DNA of 64,000 bases from M3007 sp037445225 (lineage in GTDB: Bacteria > Bacteroidota > Bacteroidia > Chitinophagales > Saprospiraceae), in NCBI GenBank assembly GCA_037445225.1, contig JBBIKW010000005.1, forward strand, positions 1-64,000, written 5' to 3'. Under the pieces are notes generated by a model. The model saw only the letters and a program-made list of their open reading frames with translations. It searched no databases and had not been told where the DNA came from. Each line of letters starts with the position of its first letter. Position 1 is the stretch's first letter. The translations under genes were made by a program, and so were the position numbers. Below are positions 1 to 8,513 of the stretch, piece by piece.

Positions 1-1174
1 CAGGATTCACCGTAATGGTAAACGACACCGAAGCGCCCACACAACCCGCCGGACTCGTCGGCGTCACCTCAATCACACCCACCTCCGAACTGCCCACATT
101 CGCCGCTGTGAAGTTGATATTCCCACTACCCGACGCCGCCAAACCTATCGCGGGATTACTGTTCACCCAACTGTACGTCGCACCCGGACTGCCCGTAAAC
201 ACCACCGACACCGGCTGGCCCGAACACGCCACCTGATCACCCGGGTTGTTTACCGTCGGCAGTGGTACAATGGTCACCGTAAACTGCTCCTGGTCAGAGC
301 AGCCGGGCCCATTGCTGTCGAAGGCGTATAGCGTAGTGGTGGTAGTGATGACGTCTCCGGGGTTGTACTGAGTGCCTGTTCCGTTTGTTCCAGTGAAATA
401 GGCAGCATTAGGCGTTAGATTTGTCCCCGCTATAGGCGGCAAGGTGTATGACCCACAAGCCGTCACATTGGCAATGGGGTTGATGCTGGGCGGCATGAAG
501 GGCGCAGACGCCGGAGGTGCTACACAGCCGTCGTTGCCGAAGGTGCCCGTCAAGGGCAACATGTATGTGCCGTTGCCCGACGGCACCTGCTGCAGGTCGT
601 AAGTAATACTCTGGTTGCACCCTCCGGCAATGGAGAAGTTCGTCGTGCGCGTGCCGCTGCCTCCTCCGTTGGTAAACGCGCCGCCGCTGCGCGCACACGC
701 GCTGGAAATGACGAAGACGCACTGGCCGGCGCCGCATAAACTAGAGAAGTTGTAGTTACTATTCGTAGAGCCTATGCTTGTCTGAAGCACTACGATGGCA
801 TTGGGCGGAATGTTGACGCCTGGCCCGACAGCGATGAGGTTTGGACAACCCGAATAAGCGCCGATATTTCCAGCGGTTAAGCCGCAGGGTGTAGGGTTGG
901 CAGGCCAGTTGCCGTTGTTGGTGTTGATGTCGTTATTTTGCGGACCGGCAAAGTTGTTGTTGGCGTCAAAGTCCAGCTCGATATCGGCGGTATTGAACCC
1001 CCCTCCCGAGTGAATGATGACGAACTCATTGAACTGCTCTGGCCCACAAGCATCGATCATGATGGCTTCGATTTGAGGGCACTGAGCTTTAGCATTGTAG
1101 GAAAACAGCAGGAATGCTCCAACCAGCCCTATTCCCGCATACCGCAGAGATGTCCCAATCATAATGCGTTTCAT
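1..1174 (-). CDS. secreted PKD-like repeat protein, 3' end outside window
   Basis: The minus strand is open from the ATG at 1174 to the left edge, at least 390 codons with no stop, so the C-terminus is missing. The N-terminus is a signal peptide (MKRIMIG..., hydrophobic core, cleavage after NAKAQ). A domain of about 200 residues follows, opening CPQIEAIMIDACG and NEFVIIHSG, as found at the start of many large Bacteroidota surface proteins. After it come PKD-like repeats; one ends VSFTITVNP at the edge and contains the paired CSGQPV/GCVG cysteine pattern. In this phylum such proteins are usually exported by type IX secretion and act in adhesion or gliding, but the sorting domain would lie outside the window. 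The exact role is unknown. A -7-like box lies 31 bases upstream. Confidence 0.85.
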   Translation of the reverse strand, partial: MKRIMIGTSLRYAGIGLVGAFLLFSYNAKAQCPQIEAIMIDACGPEQFNEFVIIHSGGGFNTADIELDFDANNNFAGPQNNDINTNNGNWPANPTPCGLTAGNIGAYSGCPNLIAVGPGVNIPPNAIVVLQTSIGSTNSNYNFSSLCGAGQCVFVISSACARSGGAFTNGGGSGTRTTNFSIAGGCNQSITYDLQQVPSGNGTYMLPLTGTFGNDGCVAPPASAPFMPPSINPIANVTACGSYTLPPIAGTNLTPNAAYFTGTNGTGTQYNPGDVITTTTTLYAFDSNGPGCSDQEQFTVTIVPLPTVNNPGDQVACSGQPVSVVFTGSPGATYSWVNSNPAIGLAASGSGNINFTAANVGSSEVGVIEVTPTSPAGCVGASVSFTITVNP

Positions 1175-1204
1175 CGGACGATAAACCGAGCGAAATTTGG
1201 CATA

Positions 1205-1212
1205 CAAAGGTA
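1205..1212 (-). promoter_or_regulatory. Bacteroidota -7 box for the PKD-like gene
   Basis: TACCTTTG on the minus strand matches the Bacteroidota housekeeping -7 consensus TAnnTTTG exactly and predicts a start of transcription about 25 bases before the ATG at 1174. No clear -33 TTTG was seen. Confidence 0.45.
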
Positions 1213-1282
1213 CGCCAGGAGCAGGTACGCGCCGACGCCTCTTACTGTTAAATAACCATTTCTTCAAGTGCTGCAAGCGCGG

Positions 1283-1290
1283 TACTTTTG
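1283..1290 (+). promoter_or_regulatory. Bacteroidota -7 box for hisA
   Basis: TACTTTTG matches TAnnTTTG exactly, 45 bases before the hisA ATG at 1335. Together with the minus-strand box at 1205-1212 it makes a divergent promoter pair in the 160-base gap. Confidence 0.45.
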
Positions 1291-1334
1291 GCCCTGCGCT
1301 CGATGCTTTCTGTCTCATCATCACAACCTCCGCC

Positions 1335-2060
1335 ATGCAAATCATCCCTTCGTTCGACCTCATGGATGGCCGACTGGTACGCTTGCGCCAAGGCGACTTT
1401 GAGCAGAAGACGGAATACCCTAACGATCCGCTGTCTTTGGCCAAGGAGCTGGAGAAAGCCGGCATTCAGCGCCTCCACATCGTCGATTTGGATGGCGCGC
1501 GCGAAGGGCGCCCAGTCAATTTGCGCATCTTAGAGCAGATCGCGGCGCATACGCGCTTAGAGATCGACTATGGCGGCGGACTGCGCTCCATTCCCAACCT
1601 GCGCCAAGTGTGGGATGCCGGCGCCCACATGTTTTCGGTGGGCAGCGTGGCCGTCTTAGCGCCCGACGAGTTCAGCGCTTGGGTGGAGCGCTTCGGCCCA
1701 GACCGCTTCTTGGTAAGCGCCGACGTGCGCGACCGCATGGTGGCCGTACACGGCTGGCGCGAACAAACCTCGCTCCACCTGTTCGACCTGCTCCAACGGC
1801 TGCAAGACCTCGGCATCCGCTACATCTCGGTCACCGACATCCCTCGCGACGGCGAACTGTCGGGACCCGCCATCCAATTGTACAAAGACATCCTTCACCA
1901 CTTCCCAAACCTCTCCTTAGTCGCCTCCGGTGGCATCAGCAGCGTAGCCGACTTGGAGGAACTCCAGGCTATCGGATGCTACGGCGCATTGGTGGGAAAA
2001 GCCTTCTTCGAAGGCGTCATCCCTATCGAATACTTCCGCGTCCACGCCAAGACCAAATGA
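1335..2060 (+). CDS. hisA: HisA, phosphoribosylformimino-AICAR isomerase
   Basis: Encodes 241 residues, the usual HisA length. The enzyme is a cytosolic (beta/alpha)8 barrel that performs the Amadori rearrangement of ProFAR to PRFAR in histidine biosynthesis. The N-terminal IPSFDLMDGRLVRL motif carries the expected catalytic Asp. DYGGGLRS, a central SADVRD strand with the second acidic residue, TDIPRDGELSGP and ASGGISS phosphate-binding segments are all present. I chose the ATG at 1335 because earlier in-frame starts add a tail that does not resemble HisA. No other his gene is in the window, so it is detached from a his operon here. PriA-type dual function is not indicated. Confidence 0.93.
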   Translation: MQIIPSFDLMDGRLVRLRQGDFEQKTEYPNDPLSLAKELEKAGIQRLHIVDLDGAREGRPVNLRILEQIAAHTRLEIDYGGGLRSIPNLRQVWDAGAHMFSVGSVAVLAPDEFSAWVERFGPDRFLVSADVRDRMVAVHGWREQTSLHLFDLLQRLQDLGIRYISVTDIPRDGELSGPAIQLYKDILHHFPNLSLVASGGISSVADLEELQAIGCYGALVGKAFFEGVIPIEYFRVHAKTK

Positions 2061-2121
2061 GGCGTGCTTTCTAAGTGAAAAAGACCTCTTCCGCTTTTGT
2101 GTAAAAACAGTGTTCCACTCC

Positions 2122-2775
2122 ATGCGAATACTAGCTTTCCTGTTCCTCCTCTTGGAGATAGTGCCTCTTCCGCTGGCGGCCCAAAAGCCTACCCTCCAAT
2201 TCGCCCTGCTCAAATACGCCGGCGGAGGCGACTGGTATAACGATGTCAACTCCCTGCACAACCTGGCTAAGTTTTGCAACCAACACCTGCGCACCAACTT
2301 CAGCCTCGAGTACGCCATCGTCGAACCGGGCAGCGCCGACATCTTCAACTACCCCATCGTGTACGCCACCGGCCATGGAAACATGCTCTTCTCCGACTTA
2401 GAGGCCAAAAACCTGCGCACCTACCTCGAAGCCGGCGGCTTTCTCATCCTCAACGACGATTACGGCCTCGACCCTTTCGTGCGCCCAGCGCTCAAAAAGG
2501 TCTTCCCCGAACTCGACCTGGTGGAACTGCCCTTCAGCCACCCGATCTACCACCAAAAATACGAGTTCAAAAACGGCCTGCCCAAAGTCCACGAACACGA
2601 CGGAAAGCCACCCAGAGGCTACGGCCTCATCTGGCAAGGACGCTTAGTGTGCTTCTACAACCACGAGACCGACTTGGGCGACGGATGGGACGACGTCCAC
2701 AACGACCCCGAAGACATCCGCCTCAAAGCCCTGCAGATGGGGGCCAACATCGTGCGGTTTGTTTTTAGTCAGTGA
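2122..2775 (+). CDS. exported DUF4159 domain protein
   Basis: A 217-residue protein with a clear signal peptide (MRILAFLFLLLEI..., cleavage after LPLAAQ). The mature part matches the DUF4159 family: FALLKYAGGGDWYND near the start, then YATGHGN, a GGFLILNDDYG segment and a C-terminal region with HNDPEDIRLKA. DUF4159 has a class I glutamine-amidotransferase-like fold and in Bacteroidota often occurs near MoxR/BatA-type genes; none is visible here. Function unknown. The ATG at 2122 was preferred over an upstream GTG at 2110 because it begins directly at the signal peptide. Confidence 0.85.
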   Translation: MRILAFLFLLLEIVPLPLAAQKPTLQFALLKYAGGGDWYNDVNSLHNLAKFCNQHLRTNFSLEYAIVEPGSADIFNYPIVYATGHGNMLFSDLEAKNLRTYLEAGGFLILNDDYGLDPFVRPALKKVFPELDLVELPFSHPIYHQKYEFKNGLPKVHEHDGKPPRGYGLIWQGRLVCFYNHETDLGDGWDDVHNDPEDIRLKALQMGANIVRFVFSQ

Positions 2776-2873
2776 GGGAACACTGCTATTGCATGCCTTC
2801 TGAGGGTTTCTGAATAGCTGTGCCCTTAGCAGCATACCAACTAAATGGGTGAAAAAACACTCCCTACTAACTA

Positions 2874-4343
2874 CTATCCGGGGAGTTGAAGCAAGCGCAG
2901 ACGCACCTTATCGATGAGCTTCTCGCGAAGGTGTTTCGGCTCTTTCTCTCCAAGCTCACGCAGCACTTCCTGAACAAGCGGTTGAGAGAGGAATGAAGGT
3001 GGATTATCCTTAGACCAGAGTTCTTCATCGATCATGCGATCCCGTGCTTCTTTCATCAAATCTGGTGTTGGCTCGTTGTGGGCCACATCATTGCGCAGAT
3101 CGCGAATTTTACTGATTCTTGAGCTGAGTTGGTGCAAAGGTTTACTCTTCAGATAATCCCCGGCCAGCTTACCAGCACACGCATCGTCATCGTAAATCCA
3201 ATACCATTGAACTCCGCTCTCCTCTTCTTTCAGCGCGAATGGTCTCTTCCGATCCTCTTCCGAAGAATGGCCTTTTCGCACCAGATCATCGCCTGGCATT
3301 TGTCCATCTGGCTTAACCTTATAATACCGACGCTTCTTCGGGTCAGTTGAGCGCTCGAAGTGCTTACCCAAGTGATCCCACAACGCCGCCTCGAAGAACG
3401 CTACCGTGCCGTGCACCGCGCGCGGGATGTCGCCGGCACGCAGCGCCAGCTCAACGCGCAGCGCGGCGCGCACAGCCATTTTGGGATGCTTGAGCACCTC
3501 AATGTCACATTCTTCGGGAATAGGCAGGGAAGCAGCGAAATCAGCCAGCCAGCGCACAACCTGCGTCCATTCCTGACCCGGCTGGTTTTCCAGATGGCTC
3601 ACGGCACCCCAGGCAGCCAACAAGTTTCCTTTCTGGATGAGATCCAGCGCATGCCAGCGAGCGCGGATGGCGGCTGCGGGGTGGAACGGTTCGGGAATGG
3701 CTTTGTCCTCTTGTTTGATTTTTGTCCCATCTGGCACTTTAAGTGACGTTACCCCGCATTTCACCGGACTCGCGATGGCGTGCAAACGCACGAGTTCCTC
3801 GATCACATCGTTCGCCTCGGGGATACCACCGGCAAGCGCAGTATAGACCTGCGTGGGACATCGCGTTGCAAACTGATTGCGAATCGCATCATCAAGACGG
3901 TGTACCACCTCACGACGCACAACGGCATCTTGCTCATCCTGGCCATCTTCGAGATTTTCCTCATCCCTGAGAAACGTCTGACGGCATATCTGTTGTACGC
4001 CACGTTCCCATAAACGCTTCTGGAGTACCTCACCCGCTTGGCGCGGATCACTTCTTCGCAGGCTACGGCCAGTTTCAAGGATCAGCACTGCGTCCGGCAT
4101 CGATCCTTCAAAGTGACGCAGCACTGCGTCGAGTTTGGGTGTGCATACTTGCAAATCGCCTTCTGGAAGTGAATCGAGAGACCCCTGTGGTTTTTCAGGC
4201 AATTCACCGCAAAAGGAGTATCGGCGCACCACGAGCTGATCGAGGAGTTCGCCACAATTCTTTTTGGAAAGCTCGAAACGCATCCCGTCCTTGATGATCT
4301 GGACATCGGTGGTGCCGGTAGTAATAACGAGTAATGTGCTCAT
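2874..4343 (-). CDS. CARF-HEPN effector nuclease (Csm6/Csx1-like)
   Basis: A 489-residue protein, last gene of the type III operon, 10 bases after the Cas7-insertion gene. The N-terminus LLVITTGTTDVQ is the typical first CARF strand and loop. TALAGGIPEAND (about residue 170) looks like the second ligand-contacting CARF segment. The C-terminal half is helical and ends in a HEPN region with RNDVAH at residues 417-422, matching the Rx4H RNase motif. Known family behaviour: cyclic oligoadenylate made by Cas10 binds CARF and activates non-specific HEPN RNase activity. The intact GGDD of the neighbouring Cas10 fits that partnership. I could not decide between Csm6, Csx1 or another CARF-HEPN clade. 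A fused ring-nuclease activity in CARF is possible but not shown. Confidence 0.85.
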   Translation of the reverse strand: MSTLLVITTGTTDVQIIKDGMRFELSKKNCGELLDQLVVRRYSFCGELPEKPQGSLDSLPEGDLQVCTPKLDAVLRHFEGSMPDAVLILETGRSLRRSDPRQAGEVLQKRLWERGVQQICRQTFLRDEENLEDGQDEQDAVVRREVVHRLDDAIRNQFATRCPTQVYTALAGGIPEANDVIEELVRLHAIASPVKCGVTSLKVPDGTKIKQEDKAIPEPFHPAAAIRARWHALDLIQKGNLLAAWGAVSHLENQPGQEWTQVVRWLADFAASLPIPEECDIEVLKHPKMAVRAALRVELALRAGDIPRAVHGTVAFFEAALWDHLGKHFERSTDPKKRRYYKVKPDGQMPGDDLVRKGHSSEEDRKRPFALKEEESGVQWYWIYDDDACAGKLAGDYLKSKPLHQLSSRISKIRDLRNDVAHNEPTPDLMKEARDRMIDEELWSKDNPPSFLSQPLVQEVLRELGEKEPKHLREKLIDKVRLRLLQLPG

Positions 4344-4353
4344 GTCAATTTCC

Positions 4354-6618
4354 TCAATGTTTATACCTCCGCAGCCGTGAATGTTTGGCGCGAAGGTTAG
4401 TGTGGAAGGTATAAATCTCTCTATTTTCGCGCGGATAATCCGCAGCGTCGGGCTGTTTACAGCGATGCATCGCTAACCACTCTGCCTGTATTTTGGTGGG
4501 CGGGTAGTGATAGTGCTGTTGCACCCATCCAGAGATGTTGGGTTCGGGCTTCAGCTCCGGTGCGCTATCGGCAGAGTTGAGGTACAACAGCGCCTTCGCC
4601 TCTATGCGCACGCTGCCCCAGCCCAGCGGACGTGCGTAGCCGAGCTTCGAGCAGTAGTCATCGGGATGGCCCCCGCCGAGCACTCCGCAAAACTGGTGCG
4701 GGCACAGAGCTGCCAGGATGGCTGCCAGCTCGTGCGGATCGAGATCGCGGAAGCGCAGGGTGAAGCGGAACTTCCGCCCCGGTCGCGATGCTTCTAGCGC
4801 CAGCGTGCTGCGCTCATTGGCGCGGTTGGCCTCTGAATCATCCTTCCATGGTTCACCCGTGTAAGCATCCGGGCGGTCGAGGTAGAACTTACGCCCGGCC
4901 AGCTCGCCCGGCGCATCGTAGCCTGCCGCGTCGCCATAGGTGACCAGTTTTGCCTGATCGGACGGGCGAGCATTGGAGTAATAAGGCTGCTTCAGGTAGA
5001 ACTCCACCGCGCTTGGCCGCGGCATGCCCAGCTCTTTGAGGAAAGTCGGCGGCAGAAAGCGTTGCTCGTCGGTCTCTGCATCGCCCACTACTTCCAGCGC
5101 GGCGTTGATCGAGACGCGCCCCATGAGCTGCTCATAGTCGTCCTTACCGATACCGGCGCTACCGTCGTTGTCGCCGGTGTAACCGAAGAGCCGACGCACG
5201 GCGGACAAGCCTTTTGGTGCTCCCTCTTCGTCTTGCTGGCGCTCCTCCGGTAGTGGGAAGAGGCCATGTCGCTCGCCATTCGGTGCATCGGCATCCCTGC
5301 GCACGGTGTCCACATACGCCCAGCGGTAGTAATAATGCCAGCCGAACGAGACGATACACTGCTTCTGTGTGTCCCACTCGACACAGATGAGGTCGCCGGG
5401 TTGGAAGACATTCTGTATGGCTTGTTTGATAGCTTGCTTGGCCAGGTTCTGCTTTTCTTGATACATGCCGATGTAGGGGTGACGAGCACTGAAATGACCC
5501 TTATCAGTGTCCAACAGGTGTTCAAGTGTTTTTACATACTGCTCGATAACTTCTGGGGGAATTCGCACTGAACGACGATCGACACTGACTTTCCTAAGTT
5601 CCAAATGGGTGCGGATCTCCTTTCTTTGAGCTTCCTCAGATAGAATTTCTTTAGGAAGGGGTTGTCCTCCACCAAGTCCCCCCTTGTATGGTTTTGCTTG
5701 CTGAGACGGTGTGATGCTTCGACCAGTTTTCCGATCCCTCTTAGGATAGTAAGTTTGCCGATTTATTTCTGCTAAGTGATAAAGCTCGACTTCTTCTGGA
5801 ACATTCAATGCTTTACCATTAATTTGCCTTTGACTTACCTTGAGAACTCGTGCAATACGAGGTTCGAGAAACCGGTCTTGATTGTTTTTCGGGTATAATA
5901 GATTCGGACGATACGAATACGACCGCTCGGCCACGCGCTCCATCGGTGCGCCCAGCAAGGCGCCCAATTCGTGGCGCAGTAGCCCCTTGAGCGAATCGCC
6001 GGGGATAGTGACGGGACGCTTGCCCCACGGCGCACGCAGCGGACAAAGGACGGATTTGTTGGCAACCAGTTGACCCACACCATCCAGGTTTTGAGGAACC
6101 GGCCATTCACTCTCATTGTCACCCACCTGACCGCGCTCCCAACCCACCAGCAGCGGCGTGAGCGTTTCCAACTCGAAGCGGACCTCGCCCGATAGTCTAC
6201 CGAGACTGCTGCTGCCATCGTGCCAGACGGGTGTATCGGTCGTGAACTGCGCCGGCAGCGAAACAAAAGCATAAGGCTTTTTCGGTAGCGATGGCGTGTT
6301 TGGGGCATCCAGAGCGTTTTCTTCGGAATGGGGTGACCCCTTTTGCGGCTGTGGATTGCTGGGCGAACCGGCTCGGACCGGCAAAGTCGTGTCGCCGCCT
6401 GGGATTTCCTCCAACCCAACGTCGCTCAGTTTGCCGCGCACCTGTTCAATGTGCTTCTCTGCAGTAGCGGCGATAATGAATTCTGCCGCCACATCGGTTG
6501 GAACAATGTCAAGATGAGGCATGTTGAGCTGGTTGCTCTTCAACTGGTTGAGCGCCTTTTGATCGCGTGGTTTACCGTCGAGGGCACGCACCCGTATTCG
6601 ATAGGGTTTGTTGGTCAT
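4354..6618 (-). CDS. Cas7 with insertion, TIGR03986-type RAMP protein
   Basis: A 754-residue RAMP protein. After about 100 residues of N-terminal extension comes PYAFVSLP, the hallmark opening of TIGR03986-type proteins, then a Cas7-like core (VRFELETLTPLLVG; VTIPGDSLKGLLRHELGALLG). A long middle insertion follows, with basic and hydrophilic stretches. The C-terminal glycine-rich segment LGYARPLGWGSVRIE is typical of RAMP folds. By comparison with type III-Dv complexes this corresponds to the Cas7-insertion subunit of the backbone. The start codon overlaps the stop of the upstream gene (ATGA), which suggests translational coupling. It probably binds crRNA as part of the multi-fused effector; whether it cleaves target RNA cannot be told from sequence. 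Confidence 0.85.
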   Translation of the reverse strand: MTNKPYRIRVRALDGKPRDQKALNQLKSNQLNMPHLDIVPTDVAAEFIIAATAEKHIEQVRGKLSDVGLEEIPGGDTTLPVRAGSPSNPQPQKGSPHSEENALDAPNTPSLPKKPYAFVSLPAQFTTDTPVWHDGSSSLGRLSGEVRFELETLTPLLVGWERGQVGDNESEWPVPQNLDGVGQLVANKSVLCPLRAPWGKRPVTIPGDSLKGLLRHELGALLGAPMERVAERSYSYRPNLLYPKNNQDRFLEPRIARVLKVSQRQINGKALNVPEEVELYHLAEINRQTYYPKRDRKTGRSITPSQQAKPYKGGLGGGQPLPKEILSEEAQRKEIRTHLELRKVSVDRRSVRIPPEVIEQYVKTLEHLLDTDKGHFSARHPYIGMYQEKQNLAKQAIKQAIQNVFQPGDLICVEWDTQKQCIVSFGWHYYYRWAYVDTVRRDADAPNGERHGLFPLPEERQQDEEGAPKGLSAVRRLFGYTGDNDGSAGIGKDDYEQLMGRVSINAALEVVGDAETDEQRFLPPTFLKELGMPRPSAVEFYLKQPYYSNARPSDQAKLVTYGDAAGYDAPGELAGRKFYLDRPDAYTGEPWKDDSEANRANERSTLALEASRPGRKFRFTLRFRDLDPHELAAILAALCPHQFCGVLGGGHPDDYCSKLGYARPLGWGSVRIEAKALLYLNSADSAPELKPEPNISGWVQQHYHYPPTKIQAEWLAMHRCKQPDAADYPRENREIYTFHTNLRAKHSRLRRYKH

Positions 6619-8513
6619 ATCTTTTGTAATTCAGCAATGGTAAAGCCTAAAACTTCGTCATCGACACGCCACTCGCGCAGCAGTACTTGCCCTCGCCCGG
6701 TTCGCACAGCTGAGAAGCGCCGGTAATCGTGCAATCGGGCTGGGATGCAAGTGGCCCGACCTTTTATGCTGTCTGTTGTGCTTGCATCTAATTCTTTGAT
6801 GAATACATAGCGAGGGCCACCTGCCGTACGCGCAGCGCGCCACACTGCACGCTCAGCGAAAAAAGCCACTTCATCCACTAAAACGTCGCTGTCGAGAGGC
6901 CAGTCATAGCCGAAGGTCGCTGGCGGGTTGTTGCGACTTAGGTCGATGCTCGGGTCGCACCACCAGGCGACCAGCGCATGACTGCCAAGATCCAACTGCG
7001 CTTGCTGTGCAGCCGTTCCGAGCGTCAGGCTTCCGTTAAGACTGCCCTGCTGAATGCGCACCCCGACGATCTCAGGATCACGGGCTTTCAAAAATCCGGC
7101 AGTTGTACCTGGCTGGGCCGCCAGTGTGGAAACATCAAGCTCTTCAGGCGGTGCCCAGTCCCTTACCTTTTTCACATCATCAATACACCGTCTGCACACA
7201 TGCCAGCGTCCCCAACCCGCGCCTCTCGTTTTGTGGCCGCCGATGGGCAGGTGGCCTAGTGCGCCCAGCGCCACCTGATCTTCAATCAGCGTAACCAGCG
7301 GTTCGACCTCCTCTGGCGTGGGACCTTCGACCACAATGCTTACCGGGAAGACACCCTTGAGCAGACGCACGCCGTCGCGCTTGGCACTGCCGTAAGAGCC
7401 AGCCGAAAACTCGTCCTCAGCATGCATGTGCAACCGTGCTGCCGCCCAGCCCTCCTCAGCCCGGGCATCGCGGATCAAAATACGGCTGCTGCGATTGACC
7501 GTGCCGAAGGCGCGCCCGGCGGGATCATCCTCACCGACGTTGCCCTGAAACGGGTGCGGATCTTTCACCTCGCGCCCGGCAGCGCGTTCGGCACGGGAGT
7601 AGGCATGGCGCAGTGGACCGCGAAAACTTGACCCCGGCAACAGCGGGCGGTTACCGTCCATCAGGATGGTGCGGTCGGTGAGCAATGCATCTGGGGTCGC
7701 AGCGTTGGCTGCCCAGGCCGGCTTAGCCCACTCGCCGTCACCGGTGGGCTGAACGGTGCGCTCGGCATCGTGCGTTCCAATGGCAAGCATGTCAAGGCCC
7801 CAGGCAGATTCGTTGGGATCGGGCCTGTACTCGCCAAACGAAACCTCGATGTCGAGCGTGCGAAAACACCACGAGCGCGTCGGCTCAACCATTGGGATAG
7901 CAGTCAGCGGATCGGGCAAATGCGTGCGCCCTGACACCACCCAGCGGTCATAGCTCTCTGCATCAAAGCGGTACGCTTTCAGATCTTCGAGATGACACCA
8001 GCCCAACCCCCGCGCCACATCGCCACCCAACCAGCAGCGCCCCTCTTTCCAGTGCTTCTCCAGTACGTAGCCCAAAATACCCTCAGCCTCGGTAAACTCG
8101 TTGTCATTCACTGCATAGGAACGGTCAACGCGAATGACGAGCGGCCAGTGCGTGCCGGCAGGTATCACTTCGCGGTCGTATAGGACACCGTGTGCCCGCG
8201 CACCGGTCTTCTGGCGGATGCCGACACCGGCGCGCAGTCGCGGGGTTGCCGTGGTCGTCACATCAGCGAATTCCCATATGGATCGGCGCAGCGCACCGTA
8301 CTGAATGTCGTCAGAAACGGCACGCGGGAGCGGATCGAAGAACCGCCTGGCCATAGCGACGGCTGCGCCTTTAAGTGCGCGACCTGCTATCGTCGGTACC
8401 CCATCCACAATCGTGAAGGGTTGATCGGCGCCGCTCTCGCGGTCGAGACCCGACACCGAGAGGGCTGAGTCTTGGACAAGCGTCGCAGTGAATAACGTCA
8501 GTCGAATTGTCAT
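6615..8513 (-). CDS. double Cas7 (Cas7-2x, Csm3-like) RAMP protein
   Basis: A 632-residue protein with two Cas7-like RAMP domains in tandem. Domain 1 (about 1-185) has SALSVSGLDRESGADQPF, with D30 in the position of the Csm3 catalytic Asp, then IAGRALKGAAVAMAR and a glycine-rich GGDVARGLGWCHLE segment. Domain 2 (about 230-450) has LLTDRTILMDGNRPLLPGSS, FRGPLRHAYSRAE, HAEDEFSAGSYGSAKRDGVR and LPIGGHKTRGAGWGRW, again Csm3/Cmr4-like. The remaining 180 residues carry no motif I recognise. It is the expected Cas7-2x backbone subunit, and two acidic residues could give two RNA cleavage sites. Starts by ATGA overlap with the stop of the Cas7-Cas5-Cas11 gene. Confidence 0.87.
   Translation of the reverse strand: MTIRLTLFTATLVQDSALSVSGLDRESGADQPFTIVDGVPTIAGRALKGAAVAMARRFFDPLPRAVSDDIQYGALRRSIWEFADVTTTATPRLRAGVGIRQKTGARAHGVLYDREVIPAGTHWPLVIRVDRSYAVNDNEFTEAEGILGYVLEKHWKEGRCWLGGDVARGLGWCHLEDLKAYRFDAESYDRWVVSGRTHLPDPLTAIPMVEPTRSWCFRTLDIEVSFGEYRPDPNESAWGLDMLAIGTHDAERTVQPTGDGEWAKPAWAANAATPDALLTDRTILMDGNRPLLPGSSFRGPLRHAYSRAERAAGREVKDPHPFQGNVGEDDPAGRAFGTVNRSSRILIRDARAEEGWAAARLHMHAEDEFSAGSYGSAKRDGVRLLKGVFPVSIVVEGPTPEEVEPLVTLIEDQVALGALGHLPIGGHKTRGAGWGRWHVCRRCIDDVKKVRDWAPPEELDVSTLAAQPGTTAGFLKARDPEIVGVRIQQGSLNGSLTLGTAAQQAQLDLGSHALVAWWCDPSIDLSRNNPPATFGYDWPLDSDVLVDEVAFFAERAVWRAARTAGGPRYVFIKELDASTTDSIKGRATCIPARLHDYRRFSAVRTGRGQVLLREWRVDDEVLGFTIAELQKI

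Noticed and set aside
1197..1334. N-terminal extension of HisA
   Set aside because: The added 46 residues are not HisA-like and cover an intergenic promoter region; the ATG at 1335 gives the standard length.
2776..2873. Csx19-like small cas gene or terminator at the end of the cas operon
   Set aside because: No open frame of useful length and no convincing stem with a T tract was seen.
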